A stretch of DNA of 64,000 nt, taken from NCBI RefSeq assembly GCF_022662105.1, contig NZ_JAKMCP010000009.1, positions 31,445-95,444 on the forward strand, in the 5' to 3' direction. The translations under genes and the position numbers were made by a program. This document shows positions 8,935-17,525 of the stretch, piece by piece (positions within the stretch are counted from its first letter, which is position 1; the number at the start of each line of letters is the position of its first letter). The stretch is from Aestuariivivens sediminis. GTDB taxonomy: Bacteria; Bacteroidota; Bacteroidia; Flavobacteriales; Flavobacteriaceae. The notes under the pieces are model-generated. The model saw only the letters and a program-made list of their open reading frames with translations. It ran no database searches and was not told the origin of the DNA.

Positions 8935-10449
8935 TTATATATTAAAACTCAATGAAAGTGCTATATTAGAATTGGTTTTGTCTATGGAAACCGGATCGGT
9001 TAATCCCACATTATACATTGGTGTTTCAAAACTTCGGTTCGACTGGTCGAATGTAATATCCAATTTGGTATTGCCAAAATTGTAGCCGATACCTAATGAA
9101 AAGCCATCCAAGTCGCCCACGGTAACTCCATCTTTATACGGGCTTTCCTCAAAGCGATATCCGCCCCTAAAACTAAATTCTTTGTATTTGTACTCACCAC
9201 CCAATCGATATGTGGCAGCACGTGCAAAGGCATCATTAATATCGGCATTAAGCCCTGTATAATCTGTTTCAGGTTTAAATTTCGTTTTACCGTAATCTTT
9301 CAGGGAATAGTCGAAACTAATCAACCCTTGTTGCCCAAAAACGTAAGCCAAACTGCCTGTTATTTTAGACGGGGTCTGAATTTTATATTCGGGATACACA
9401 TTTATAATATCTGAGACAAAAACAATGTCCGGATCCGCGAGGTTCGAATCAATAAGTTGGGTTGTTTCTTCTTCGATGGTATACCAAATAGGGGAATCGT
9501 AAGTTAATCCGGCCCTGAATTCTGGAGATAATTTAAGGATAGCACCCAACTGAAAGGAAAACCCACTGCCTCTTGTTGACAGGGTGTTGTCGAATCTGAT
9601 AAAATTGAGATCAGGATCTGTATTTGGAGGTGTGTTGGCGTTGGTTTCTTCCAGTGATGTGGTTCTTTGGTAATCTATAAAGTGAGAGTTAAGGTTTAAT
9701 CCCAGGTAAAGATTATCTTGATATTGCGTTGCAAAATTGAATGCGACTTTACCGTTATAGCCGGAGCTTGTATAGATGTAATCATGGTTAAAAGTACCGT
9801 CGTATAGATTCGAAAAGTAGGATGTATTGTTATCATTATCCACATCAGGTTCCAATATGTATGACTGATAACCTAAAAACGCTTGCTGATGGGCAAATCC
9901 AAATATATTCCCAATATCGTTGTAGGCTTCCTCAATAAATTCACCATCCAATAACGATATATCCCCCAATCTCACGCCATCGGCATAGTTTAGAAAATAC
10001 AGATCAATGGATTGATTGTTCGTATTTGTTCCACGAGCAACCCAGGCGTTATCATAATTATTGGTTCTGTCGTAGGCAATACCTATGGAGAATTTACGCC
10101 AGGGAGAATCATTCCTGCTGGCAAAAACGAAGGCCGCCCCGCCTTGGTGAATATCAAAATTGGAATCGTTGGTTGAGCCCGAACCATTAAAATAGCGGGT
10201 ATCATTGGTAATATCGGCATTCGACAAACTTAACGACGCATGGCTTTGACTAAAAACTGCTGAACTTGCAGGGTTAATGCTTACAGCACTCATATCGCCA
10301 CCGAGGGCACCAAAAGCACCACTTAATGCCCGAAATCGAGCTGTTCCTTGAATTTCATCCTGAGAATATCGTAAAGCATCACTTAAGTCTTGTGCATTTA
10401 AGGCAGAAACAAAAATTAAGCTTAACAGCAATAGGTTTAACTTTTTCAT
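8935..10449 (-). CDS. Outer membrane transport protein, OmpP1/FadL/TodX family
   Basis: A 504-residue precursor with a clear signal peptide (MKKLNLLLLSLIFVSALNAQ) and a body of alternating beta-strands rich in aromatic residues. The N-terminal RFRALSGAFGALGGDMSAVS (about 38-57) is the hatch-type start of FadL-family barrels, and the last residues (SNIALSLSFNI) form a terminal strand with an aromatic residue near the end, as outer membrane proteins have. The family imports hydrophobic compounds; in Bacteroidota it is often labelled hemin receptor without proof. Transcribed alone or with the low-complexity lipoprotein upstream (81 bp gap), and closed by a terminator. Confidence 0.88.
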   Translation of the reverse strand: MKKLNLLLLSLIFVSALNAQDLSDALRYSQDEIQGTARFRALSGAFGALGGDMSAVSINPASSAVFSQSHASLSLSNADITNDTRYFNGSGSTNDSNFDIHQGGAAFVFASRNDSPWRKFSIGIAYDRTNNYDNAWVARGTNTNNQSIDLYFLNYADGVRLGDISLLDGEFIEEAYNDIGNIFGFAHQQAFLGYQSYILEPDVDNDNNTSYFSNLYDGTFNHDYIYTSSGYNGKVAFNFATQYQDNLYLGLNLNSHFIDYQRTTSLEETNANTPPNTDPDLNFIRFDNTLSTRGSGFSFQLGAILKLSPEFRAGLTYDSPIWYTIEEETTQLIDSNLADPDIVFVSDIINVYPEYKIQTPSKITGSLAYVFGQQGLISFDYSLKDYGKTKFKPETDYTGLNADINDAFARAATYRLGGEYKYKEFSFRGGYRFEESPYKDGVTVGDLDGFSLGIGYNFGNTKLDITFDQSNRSFETPMYNVGLTDPVSIDKTNSNIALSLSFNI

Positions 10450-10530
10450 AAATAGGTGTGTTTAAAATAATGGATGTAATCATCCTCTTATCAATATTAA
10501 TGATATTAAAATTACGGAAATGATTTCATA

Positions 10531-11706
10531 TTAACGCCTTCTGCCGCCACCGCTACTTCTGGATGATCCAGAACTCCTGCCACTACTACTGCTACTACTG
10601 CTTGGTCTAGAGTAAGAACTTGAAGATCTTGAGCTACTGCGACTACTGTTGTAACTATTGTTATTTGACGACGAATTGCTTCTTCTGCTGTAATTAGAGC
10701 TATTGCTCCTGGAAAAAGAAGGGGACGAACGGTAAACAGTACTCGAACTTCTTCTCACATTTGAAGATGAGGAGCGTCTCGTAGAATTCGTCGAAGGGGT
10801 TAAGGATTGACTTCTTCTTATGGTTGAAGACGATGAACTTCTAGGACTTGAGGTGTAGGTTCTAGTTGCATTACCGGATGATCTTCGGACGGTATTTGAT
10901 CTAATATCCGAACTGGATCTACGATTGTTCAATGATGCCACACTGCCACGCCTTGAGGTGTAGTATTTTGAATTTGCCAGATTTGAAGCACTGCTGGTTC
11001 TTCTACTAGTCGCATAGCTGCCGCGTCTGCTTGCACTGTAGGAGACTCTTGGACTATAGTAGTTACCATAACCATAATAACGGGATCTATAAGGCCGGTT
11101 ATAACCATAATAGCCATAAGGATAACCATATCTGTACGGACTGTTAAAAGCCCAGCCGCCATAAAATCCGCCGTAAAAAGGAGAACACCAGAAGGGGTCA
11201 TAAAAGCCCCAACTGTTCCAGCCCCAGTTATTCCAACTGTTCCAGCCCCAGTTATTCCAACGGTTCCATCTCCAGCTATTCCAGCCCCAACCAAAGCCTC
11301 CATACCAGCCCCAGTTATTCCAACCATTATCTATGTAGTTTATGGTAACACTTTGACTATCTTGTCCCCAACCAGCATAGCCTTGATAATCATTGGTCAG
11401 GGAATCATTTTCCACAAAATTGTCACTTGCGTAGGAGTCTATATCAGTAAAAATAGCGTCATCGGCGGTTATTAGTTCGGCTTCCAGAGATTTGTTCCTA
11501 AAGTAGTTTTTGTAGTAATTACTATTGGATTGATTGGGTATTTCAACAACAGTTTCCCCGTATTGGACAGGTCGTTCATCGGTATTGTAGATACCATCAT
11601 TGTCAACTCCAACATACTGATATGAACCGCACGATGTCAAACCAATAACTAGCCCTAAAATGGCTAATATTGGCATTTTTCTTAATAGGTAGTTATTTGA
11701 TTGCAT
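10531..11706 (-). CDS. Low-complexity lipoprotein, Asn/Trp/Gly block and Ser/Arg tail
   Basis: A 391-residue protein of unknown function. A lipoprotein signal ends in GLTSCGSYQY, so Cys26 is the likely lipidated residue. Residues about 27-125 are an ordinary acidic/polar region. Residues about 126-170 are short tandem repeats of the type NNWGWNSW, encoded by imperfect 21-24 bp repeats (about 11208-11330). A Tyr/Gly/Arg stretch follows, and the last 160 or so residues are almost only Ser, Arg, Asn and Thr, ending in GGGRRR. The basic, disordered tail suggests binding to a polyanion or the cell envelope (inference). It is divergent from proS, 99 bp between start codons. Confidence 0.75.
   Translation of the reverse strand: MQSNNYLLRKMPILAILGLVIGLTSCGSYQYVGVDNDGIYNTDERPVQYGETVVEIPNQSNSNYYKNYFRNKSLEAELITADDAIFTDIDSYASDNFVENDSLTNDYQGYAGWGQDSQSVTINYIDNGWNNWGWYGGFGWGWNSWRWNRWNNWGWNSWNNWGWNSWGFYDPFWCSPFYGGFYGGWAFNSPYRYGYPYGYYGYNRPYRSRYYGYGNYYSPRVSYSASRRGSYATSRRTSSASNLANSKYYTSRRGSVASLNNRRSSSDIRSNTVRRSSGNATRTYTSSPRSSSSSTIRRSQSLTPSTNSTRRSSSSNVRRSSSTVYRSSPSFSRSNSSNYSRRSNSSSNNNSYNSSRSSSRSSSSYSRPSSSSSSSGRSSGSSRSSGGGRRR
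11208..11330. repeat. Imperfect 21-24 bp tandem repeats coding for Asn-Trp-Gly units
   Basis: Several near-copies of ccccagttattccaac occur in series, spaced mostly 24 bp apart (first copies near 11222 and 11246, another near 11310). They encode the NNWGWNSW units of the lipoprotein, so repeat number is likely to vary between strains by slippage. Confidence 0.8.
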
Positions 11707-11724
11707 ATCTCTAGAATTTTATTG

Positions 11725-11752
11725 TTGAACATCACAAAAATAGTTAGTTTTG
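11725..11752 (+). promoter_or_regulatory. Promoter of proS
   Basis: TTG (11725-11727) and TAGTTTTG (11745-11752) separated by 17 bp match the Bacteroidota -33/-7 pattern. The box ends 53 bp before ATG 11806. Confidence 0.55.
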
Positions 11753-11805
11753 CCAAACTATTTCTTTATTACAAATAATCACAATATTTGTGCCAAAACA
11801 CTAGT

Positions 11806-13284
11806 ATGAGCAAAAAACTTACAAGTAGAGCTGAAGATTACTCCAAATGGTATAACGAATTGGTTGTTAGGGCAGACCTTGCAGAAAATTCGGCGGTTAG
11901 AGGTTGTATGGTCATAAAACCTTACGGTTATGCGATATGGGAAAAAATGCAAGCAGAATTGGATAGAATGTTCAAGGAAACAGGACATCAAAACGCCTAT
12001 TTTCCACTTTTTGTTCCCAAAAGTTTGTTTGAGGCCGAAGAAAAAAATGCGGAGGGTTTTGCAAAGGAATGTGCCGTTGTAACCCATTACCGTTTGCAGA
12101 ACGATCCGGAACATCCTGGCAAGTTACGTGTGGATCCCGAAGCGAAACTCGAAGAGGAGTTAGTGGTTCGGCCTACCAGCGAAGCTATAATATGGAGTAC
12201 TTATAGAAACTGGATTCAATCCTACAGGGATTTACCCATTCTGGTAAATCAATGGGCCAATGTGGTACGGTGGGAAATGCGTACACGTTTGTTTTTACGG
12301 ACGGCCGAATTTTTATGGCAGGAAGGGCATACCGCACATGCCACTGAAGTTGAGGCTATGGATGAGGCCAAATTAATGAACAATGTATACGCCACCTTTG
12401 CGGAGAAATTTATGGCGATTCCGGTAATTCAAGGTGTAAAAACAGAAAATGAACGATTTGCCGGTGCCGAAGAAACGTTTTGCATTGAAGCATTAATGCA
12501 GGATGGTAAGGCATTGCAAGCCGGAACCTCCCATTTTCTTGCACAGAATTTTGCAAAGGCTTTTGATGTTAAATTTGTGAATAAGGACGGTAAGCAAGAT
12601 TATGTTTGGGCGACCTCATGGGGGGTGTCTACTAGATTGATGGGAGCCCTGATTATGACCCATAGCGATGATGACGGATTAGTTCTCCCGCCAAGCTTAG
12701 CCCCGAACCAGGTGGTTATAGTCCCTATTTATAAAGGGGAAGAACAGCTAAAAACCATTTCAGATGTTGTACACAGCATTAGGCAGGATTTAATTAAAAA
12801 CAATATTTCGGTTAAATATGACGACCGAGATACGCTTAGACCAGGTGCGAAATTTGCACAACACGAATTGCAGGGGGTGCCCATTCGTATAGCCATTGGA
12901 CCAAAAGATTTGGATAATGGTACGGTAGAATTGGCTAGACGTGATACCCGTACCAAAGAAGTTATTGCTTTGGACACTGTGGTTGAAAGGGTAGGACAAC
13001 TGTTACATGAAATTCAGGATTCCTTGTTTCATAAAGCTCTGGAATTTAGAAATTCCCACATTACAGAAGTCGATCACTTTGATGACTTCAAGACCGTTCT
13101 GGAACATAAAGGCGGGTTTATTTCGGCTCATTGGGATGGCACCAATGAAACCGAAGATAAAATTAAGGAGTTGACAAAAGCTACCATTCGTTGCATTCCT
13201 TTGGATATGGTAGCGGAGGAAGGGGTTTGTGTATATAGTGGAAAACCTTCTAAAGGCAGGGTATTGTTCGCTAAAGCGTATTAA
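11806..13284 (+). CDS. proS: Prolyl-tRNA synthetase, archaeal/eukaryal type
   Basis: A 492-residue class II synthetase charging tRNA-Pro. Class II motifs: motif 1 region with YFPLFVPKS, motif 2 [13 protein letters not shown] and [14 protein letters not shown], motif 3 near the middle, then the anticodon-binding domain ([12 protein letters not shown] onwards) and the short C-terminal domain. It lacks the roughly 180-residue editing insertion of the classical bacterial enzyme, so it is the shorter archaeal/eukaryal form, common in Bacteroidota. ATG 11806 ([16 protein letters not shown]) is preferred to an upstream in-frame TTG at 11788, which lacks family support. Confidence 0.95.
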   Translation: MSKKLTSRAEDYSKWYNELVVRADLAENSAVRGCMVIKPYGYAIWEKMQAELDRMFKETGHQNAYFPLFVPKSLFEAEEKNAEGFAKECAVVTHYRLQNDPEHPGKLRVDPEAKLEEELVVRPTSEAIIWSTYRNWIQSYRDLPILVNQWANVVRWEMRTRLFLRTAEFLWQEGHTAHATEVEAMDEAKLMNNVYATFAEKFMAIPVIQGVKTENERFAGAEETFCIEALMQDGKALQAGTSHFLAQNFAKAFDVKFVNKDGKQDYVWATSWGVSTRLMGALIMTHSDDDGLVLPPSLAPNQVVIVPIYKGEEQLKTISDVVHSIRQDLIKNNISVKYDDRDTLRPGAKFAQHELQGVPIRIAIGPKDLDNGTVELARRDTRTKEVIALDTVVERVGQLLHEIQDSLFHKALEFRNSHITEVDHFDDFKTVLEHKGGFISAHWDGTNETEDKIKELTKATIRCIPLDMVAEEGVCVYSGKPSKGRVLFAKAY

Positions 13285-13315
13285 AGTAAAAAAAATAAAA
13301 AAAATTATTTAGGGC

Positions 13316-13345
13316 TTGCAGCATTTAAAAATAGTTGTATTTTTG
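13316..13345 (+). promoter_or_regulatory. Distal promoter of the tRNA-Glu/rpsT unit
   Basis: TTG (13316-13318), 19 bp spacer, TATTTTTG (13338-13345). It is the first of two tandem promoters of the same form. Confidence 0.6.
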
Positions 13346-13383
13346 CATCCGCAATGGAAACGTTGTAGGTTATTTGAAAAATT

Positions 13384-13413
13384 TTGTGGAAGCAGATATT
13401 AAATTTATATTTG
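13384..13413 (+). promoter_or_regulatory. Proximal promoter of tRNA-Glu/rpsT
   Basis: TTG (13384-13386), 19 bp spacer, TATATTTG (13406-13413), ending 17 bp before the mature tRNA 5' end. The spacing equals that of the distal promoter. Confidence 0.7.
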
Positions 13414-13430
13414 CCTTCTCATTACCGAAT

Positions 13431-13502
13431 GGCCCGTTCGTCTATCGGCTAGGACGCCAGGTTTTCATCCTGGTAAGAGGGGTTCGATTCCCCTACGGGC
13501 TA
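13431..13502 (+). tRNA. tRNA-Glu (anticodon TTC)
   Basis: A full cloverleaf of 72 nt. Acceptor stem GGCCCGT pairs with ACGGGCT (a G-U pair at position 1-72). The anticodon arm CCAGG-TTTTCAT-CCTGG gives anticodon TTC, and the T arm is GGGG-TTCGATT-CCCC. Discriminator A; CCA is not encoded. Only 27 bp separate it from rpsT with no terminator between, so both probably come from one transcript split by tRNA processing. Confidence 0.95.
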
Positions 13503-13529
13503 CAATATTTTAATAAGTAAAAAAATAAA

Positions 13530-13781
13530 ATGGCAAATCATAAGTCAGCATTAAAAAGAATAAGAAGTAGTGAAGCTAAACGCTTGACGAACAGGTATCA
13601 ACATAAAACCACACGTACTGCTATTAAAAAATTACGTGAATTGACGGATAAAAAAGAAGCTGAGGCCATGTATCCATCGGTGGCATCCATGTTGGATAAA
13701 CTAGCAAAGAAAAATGTAATTCACGCCAATAAAGCTGCTAACCTAAAGTCTGGTTTAGCGAAGTACGTCGCTGCTCTTTAA
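13530..13781 (+). CDS. rpsT: 30S ribosomal protein S20
   Basis: An 83-residue, very basic helical protein that binds 16S rRNA in the small-subunit body. The opening [18 protein letters not shown] and the closing [18 protein letters not shown] are typical of bS20. It follows tRNA-Glu by 27 bp and has no promoter of its own that I can see, so it is probably expressed from the tandem tRNA promoters. A strong terminator follows. Confidence 0.96.
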   Translation: MANHKSALKRIRSSEAKRLTNRYQHKTTRTAIKKLRELTDKKEAEAMYPSVASMLDKLAKKNVIHANKAANLKSGLAKYVAAL

Positions 13782-13805
13782 TAAATTAAGGATTACAAAA
13801 CATAT

Positions 13806-13836
13806 AAAGCCTTTCAGAAATGAAAGGCTTTTTTGC
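13806..13836 (+). terminator. Intrinsic terminator after rpsT
   Basis: Perfect 10-bp stem (13807-13816 with 13821-13830), GAAA tetraloop and a run of six T. Confidence 0.92.
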
Positions 13837-13878
13837 TTATCTGTAATACCATTGGACTGGTCAGATGACATCAAAGTT

Positions 13879-13911
13879 AAAAAAAGCCTTGAATGGTATT
13901 TTCAAGGCTTT
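13879..13911 (-). terminator. Intrinsic terminator after rho
   Basis: An 11-bp perfect stem (13883-13893 with 13901-13911) and 7-nt loop; the plus-strand A-run at 13879-13885 becomes the T-run on the minus strand. Located 26 bp past the rho stop codon. Confidence 0.85.
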
Positions 13912-13936
13912 CACAGAACATTATTTTTAAAATCTT

Positions 13937-15529
13937 TTAACCATTCATTGAAATTAAAAACTCTTCATTATTTCTGGTTTGCTTAAAGCGCTCGTTAATA
14001 AATTCCATGGCTTCAACCGGATTCATATCGGCCAGGTACTTGCGCATAACCCACATGCGTTGAATGGTGTTGTCATCCAGGAGTAAATCGTCTCGACGCG
14101 TACTTGAAGAGGTCAGGTCTATAGCAGGGAAAATTCTACGGTTGGATATTTTTCTATCCAACTGCAGTTCCATATTACCTGTTCCTTTAAATTCCTCAAA
14201 AATCACTTCATCCATTTTCGAACCGGTTTCAGTAAGTGCAGTGGCGATAATGGAAAGTGAGCCGCCGTTTTCAATATTTCTAGCGGCACCAAAGAAACGT
14301 TTTGGCTTATGCAACGCATTGGCGTCTACACCACCACTCAATATTTTACCTGATGCCGGTTGCACCGTATTATAGGCTCTGGCTAATCGGGTAATAGAAT
14401 CGAGCAAGATTACCACATCGTGTCCACACTCCACTAAACGTTTTGCTTTTTCAAGAACAATATCCGCAATCTTTACATGCTCATGGGCTTCTTTGTCAAA
14501 TGTGGATGATATCACTTCACCTCTAACATTTCGTTGCATGTCTGTCACTTCTTCCGGGCGTTCATCGATTAATAAAATCATAAGATAAACTTCCGGGTGA
14601 TTGGCGGCGATCGCATTGGCCACATCTTTTAGAAGCATCGTTTTACCTGTTTTAGGCTGGGACACAATCATGCCTCGTTGTCCTTTCCCAATAGGGGAAA
14701 ATAAATCCATTATCCTCGTGGAAATGGTACTTTGCCTTTCGGCAATATTAAATTTTTCCTTAGGGAATAAGGGTGTTAAATGCTCAAAAGCTACCCGGTC
14801 TCTAACAACTTCAGGTTTTTGGCCATTTATTTTGGTCACCTTTATTAAAGGAAAATATTTTTCACCTTCCTTTGGCGGACGTACCTGACCCAAAACGGTA
14901 TCCCCTTTTTTCAATCCAAACAATCGTATTTGGGATTGAGAGACATAGATATCGTCCGGAGAAGACAGGTAGTTATAATCCGAAGATCGCAAGAAACCGT
15001 AACCGTCCTGCATGATATCCAAAACACCTTCACTTTCTATAATGGCATCAAACTCATAATCCGGTTCACGATAGCGGTTTCTGTTATCCTTGTTCCCATT
15101 GTTATGGGGGCTTTTTTGATTTTTGTTCTTATGCGGTTGATTTTGTTCCTTCTTTGGTGGGGTATGCTGCTTGTCTTTAGCACCGACATGGTCTTCCTTC
15201 TGCTTTTTATCGTCCATATTTTTAGTAGAACCGGACTCATTTTGACTCTCTTGTTTTGGTTCAGGTTTGGGAGTATTCTCTTTCTGCATTCGCTTTCGTG
15301 GTCTTCGAGTGTCAGGTTTATCTTTTTGTTGGGTGCCAGAATTATCTTTTTGTTCCTGGGCGGGTTTGGCAATCTCTTTGGCAGTCTTTGGATCTGCCGC
15401 CTGTACATCCAAAATTTGATATACTAAATCTAACTTTTTAAGAGAGCGGTACTTAGGAACGCGTAATTGTTTTGCAATCTCTTGTAGATCAGAGAGCTTC
15501 TTTGCTTTTAATTGTGAAATTTCAAACAT
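13937..15529 (-). CDS. rho: Transcription termination factor Rho
   Basis: A 530-residue RNA-dependent ATPase/translocase. Order of parts: Rho N-terminal helical domain (about 5-42); a hydrophilic Lys/Gln/Asn/Glu-rich linker of about 110 residues (about 45-155) not found in the E. coli protein; the OB-fold RNA-binding domain with [13 protein letters not shown] (177-189); and the RecA-type motor with Walker A SQPKTGKT (290-297), Walker B VVILLDS and the Q/R-loop region [19 protein letters not shown]. The long charged insert is usual for Bacteroidota Rho and may tune RNA binding or phase separation (known for a Bacteroides Rho; inference here). Monocistronic, with its own terminator. Confidence 0.96.
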   Translation of the reverse strand: MFEISQLKAKKLSDLQEIAKQLRVPKYRSLKKLDLVYQILDVQAADPKTAKEIAKPAQEQKDNSGTQQKDKPDTRRPRKRMQKENTPKPEPKQESQNESGSTKNMDDKKQKEDHVGAKDKQHTPPKKEQNQPHKNKNQKSPHNNGNKDNRNRYREPDYEFDAIIESEGVLDIMQDGYGFLRSSDYNYLSSPDDIYVSQSQIRLFGLKKGDTVLGQVRPPKEGEKYFPLIKVTKINGQKPEVVRDRVAFEHLTPLFPKEKFNIAERQSTISTRIMDLFSPIGKGQRGMIVSQPKTGKTMLLKDVANAIAANHPEVYLMILLIDERPEEVTDMQRNVRGEVISSTFDKEAHEHVKIADIVLEKAKRLVECGHDVVILLDSITRLARAYNTVQPASGKILSGGVDANALHKPKRFFGAARNIENGGSLSIIATALTETGSKMDEVIFEEFKGTGNMELQLDRKISNRRIFPAIDLTSSSTRRDDLLLDDNTIQRMWVMRKYLADMNPVEAMEFINERFKQTRNNEEFLISMNG

Positions 15530-15695
15530 TTATGTTTAATTGAAAATTTTTTTACTTTTATTTTTGAGTTATTCTGAAAAAAATGATTTTTTATTCTGAA
15601 GAATTAACAATCTGCAATTGTGATGGTTGAGAATTGTTAATGCAATTATACAACTTTATTTTAATTTTTACTGCTTAAATTATAAAAGAAACTAT

Positions 15696-15703
15696 TATTT
15701 TTG
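15696..15703 (+). promoter_or_regulatory. Candidate -7 box for the DUF4293 gene
   Basis: TATTTTTG, 20 bp before ATG 15724, in the divergent spacer with rho. Confidence 0.45.
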
Positions 15704-15723
15704 CGTTCCATATTAAAAATTAC

Positions 15724-16140
15724 ATGTTACAACGCATACAAACCATATATCTATTATTAGCCGCAATAACCTCTTCGGGGTTAATATTTGTGTTTCCTTT
15801 ATTCCAGATTACCGGTAATGAAGGCGTATGGGTATTTGCTGAGGATCAGGTGGTGACCTTGAGTATGTTTTTGGGCTCGGCATTGTTATCCTTGATTTCA
15901 ATTTTCAAATATAAAAACAGGAAGTCTCAATTTATCCTGGGGCGCCTTAATATCATATTAAACTTTTTTTTACTAGGATTTTTTGTATATCAATCTCTAA
16001 ATGTATCTGGAGAAACGTTAGTTTCCAAGAAGGGTATTGGGATGCTTCTTCCTATTGTTTCTATCGTGTTTTTGGTTTTAGCCAATAAAGCCATTAAAAA
16101 GGATGAAGATCTTGTAAAATCTGTAGATCGATTGCGATAA
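15724..16140 (+). CDS. DUF4293 family four-helix membrane protein
   Basis: A 138-residue integral membrane protein. The start MLQRIQTIYLLLAAITS is diagnostic of the DUF4293 family, which is restricted to Bacteroidota and has no known function. Four hydrophobic segments are visible (about 6-26, 38-60, 78-98 and 108-124), with a charged C-terminal tail. It is divergent from rho, and this pairing recurs in flavobacteria as far as I recall. A terminator follows. Confidence 0.88.
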   Translation: MLQRIQTIYLLLAAITSSGLIFVFPLFQITGNEGVWVFAEDQVVTLSMFLGSALLSLISIFKYKNRKSQFILGRLNIILNFFLLGFFVYQSLNVSGETLVSKKGIGMLLPIVSIVFLVLANKAIKKDEDLVKSVDRLR

Positions 16141-16169
16141 ACCTAATATCTTAGTAGTATTAGTGCGTT

Positions 16170-16198
16170 AAACCCAGAGTGAAAACTTTGGGTTTTTT
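16170..16198 (+). terminator. Intrinsic terminator after the DUF4293 gene
   Basis: An 11-bp stem with one G-U pair (16170-16180 with 16185-16195 approximately), GAAA loop and a run of six T. It overlaps the last bases of the convergent phosphodiesterase gene. Confidence 0.85.
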
Positions 16199-16691
16199 AT
16201 CTTTTATTGAATTCGATAACTTCCAAATTATCTATTTTTTTGTGGTCAATGGTAAATCGAAGCATGGTACGGGTTTTATGAAATCCATATTTACCTATTG
16301 CACCGGGATTCATGTGTATCAGGTTTAACTTTTTATCGGGCATTACTTTTAGAATATGGGAATGGCCACTAATGAATAGTTGAGGAGGATTTTTTCTAAT
16401 CGCATCGCGGACGCTCACGTTATAGGCACCGGGGTAACCACCAATATGGGTTATCCAAACATCCACAGCTTCACATAAAAAACGATGGTGTTCCGGGAAT
16501 TCCTGTCTTATAGAGGCATCATCAATATTACCGAAAACCGCTTTCAATGGTTTTAAGGCCTTTATGGCATCGGTAACCCTGGCGTGACCGATATCACCGG
16601 CATGCCAAACCTCATCAACCTGTTTTACATATTTTAATATGTCGTTATCTATATAGCCATGAGTATCTGAAAGCAACAGTATTTTGGTCAT
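16197..16691 (-). CDS. Metallophosphoesterase, YfcE/MJ0936 family
   Basis: A 164-residue calcineurin-like phosphoesterase. Metal-binding motifs appear in order: LLSDTHG (6-12), HAGDIGH (30-36), FGNIDD (52-57) and GHSH near residue 119, with MNPGA further on. The family hydrolyses phosphodiesters; YfcE prefers artificial phosphodiester substrates and the natural one is unknown. Convergent with DUF4293 and divergent from truA. Confidence 0.9.
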   Translation of the reverse strand: MTKILLLSDTHGYIDNDILKYVKQVDEVWHAGDIGHARVTDAIKALKPLKAVFGNIDDASIRQEFPEHHRFLCEAVDVWITHIGGYPGAYNVSVRDAIRKNPPQLFISGHSHILKVMPDKKLNLIHMNPGAIGKYGFHKTRTMLRFTIDHKKIDNLEVIEFNKR

Positions 16692-16746
16692 ATTAATTTT
16701 AATATATAATTAAGAGTTCCACTAATGCGAAAATTGTAAAACTGTA

Positions 16747-16754
16747 TATCTTTG
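16747..16754 (+). promoter_or_regulatory. Candidate -7 box for truA and the ABC transporter
   Basis: TATCTTTG, whose last bases contain an in-frame TTG (16752). It therefore marks transcription, not translation, upstream of truA. Confidence 0.45.
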
Positions 16755-16781
16755 TCTTGTGGACAAAAATATAAAAAGCAT

Positions 16782-17525
16782 TTGAGGTATTTTATTGAAC
16801 TTTCTTATAACGGCCGCGATTATCATGGTTGGCAAAGCCAGCCTAATGCCCTTTCGGTACAGGAAGTCATAGAGAAGTCCCTTTCCACCCTTTTGGGAAC
16901 ACCGATATCCCTAACAGGCGCAGGACGAACAGATGCCGGAGTGCATGCCAAACAAATGTTTGCACATTTTGATACAGGAATCGCTTTAGTGGAAACCGAC
17001 GTGGTGTATAAACTGAATGCCTTCTTACCAAAAGATATAGCCATTCACAACCTTTTTCAGGTAAAAGCTAATGCTCATGCGCGATTTGACGCTATAAGCA
17101 GAACCTATTTATATAGAATAGCCTTAAAAAAAAATGCCTTCACCGGTAGGGAGGCCTATTACGTAAAGCAGCAACTGAATATTTCAAAAATGCAGGAAGC
17201 TTCAAAAATACTATTTGACTATAAAGATTTTAAATGCTTTTCAAAAAGTAATACCGATGTAAAAACGTATCATTGCACTGTGATGGCCTGTGATTGGGTT
17301 TTAAAGGAAGATGAGTTGCAGTTATGGATTACGGCTGACCGGTTTTTAAGAAATATGGTTAGAGCGATTGTTGGCACCATGATTGGTATTGGAACTGGGA
17401 AAATAATGGTTGAGGATTTACATCATATCATACAGTCTAAAGATAGGAGTGAGGCCGGATATTCGGTTCCCGCACATGCATTGTATTTAACAGCCGTCGC
17501 ATATCCGGACGACATCAAACTTTAA
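16782..17525 (+). CDS. truA: tRNA pseudouridine synthase A
   Basis: A 247-residue enzyme converting U38-U40 of the tRNA anticodon arm to pseudouridine. The catalytic aspartate is in GAGRTDAGVHA, preceded by the RNA-contacting LSYNGRDYHGWQSQP. The C-terminal half has FRNMVRAIVGT-like residues (FLRNMVRAIVGTMIG). No ATG is available: TTG 16782 (LRYFIELSYNG) matches the family N-terminus, whereas the longer TTG frame at 16752 begins inside the promoter box. The stop codon abuts the ATG of the next gene, so the two are translationally linked. Confidence 0.93.
   Translation: MRYFIELSYNGRDYHGWQSQPNALSVQEVIEKSLSTLLGTPISLTGAGRTDAGVHAKQMFAHFDTGIALVETDVVYKLNAFLPKDIAIHNLFQVKANAHARFDAISRTYLYRIALKKNAFTGREAYYVKQQLNISKMQEASKILFDYKDFKCFSKSNTDVKTYHCTVMACDWVLKEDELQLWITADRFLRNMVRAIVGTMIGIGTGKIMVEDLHHIIQSKDRSEAGYSVPAHALYLTAVAYPDDIKL

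Noticed and set aside
10929..11327. A 132-codon frame rich in Gly, Thr and Val overlapping the low-complexity lipoprotein gene
   Set aside because: It is the repeat DNA of the lipoprotein read in another frame; it has no signal peptide, family match or start context, while the lipoprotein frame has a good lipobox.
11208..11330. CRISPR-like spacing of short repeats
   Set aside because: The repeats are imperfect, contiguous and in frame within a protein-coding gene; there are no unique spacers and no cas genes.
14930..15427. A 165-codon antisense frame inside rho
   Set aside because: It mirrors the low-complexity linker of Rho, giving artificial hydrophobic Phe/Leu runs; no independent evidence of coding.
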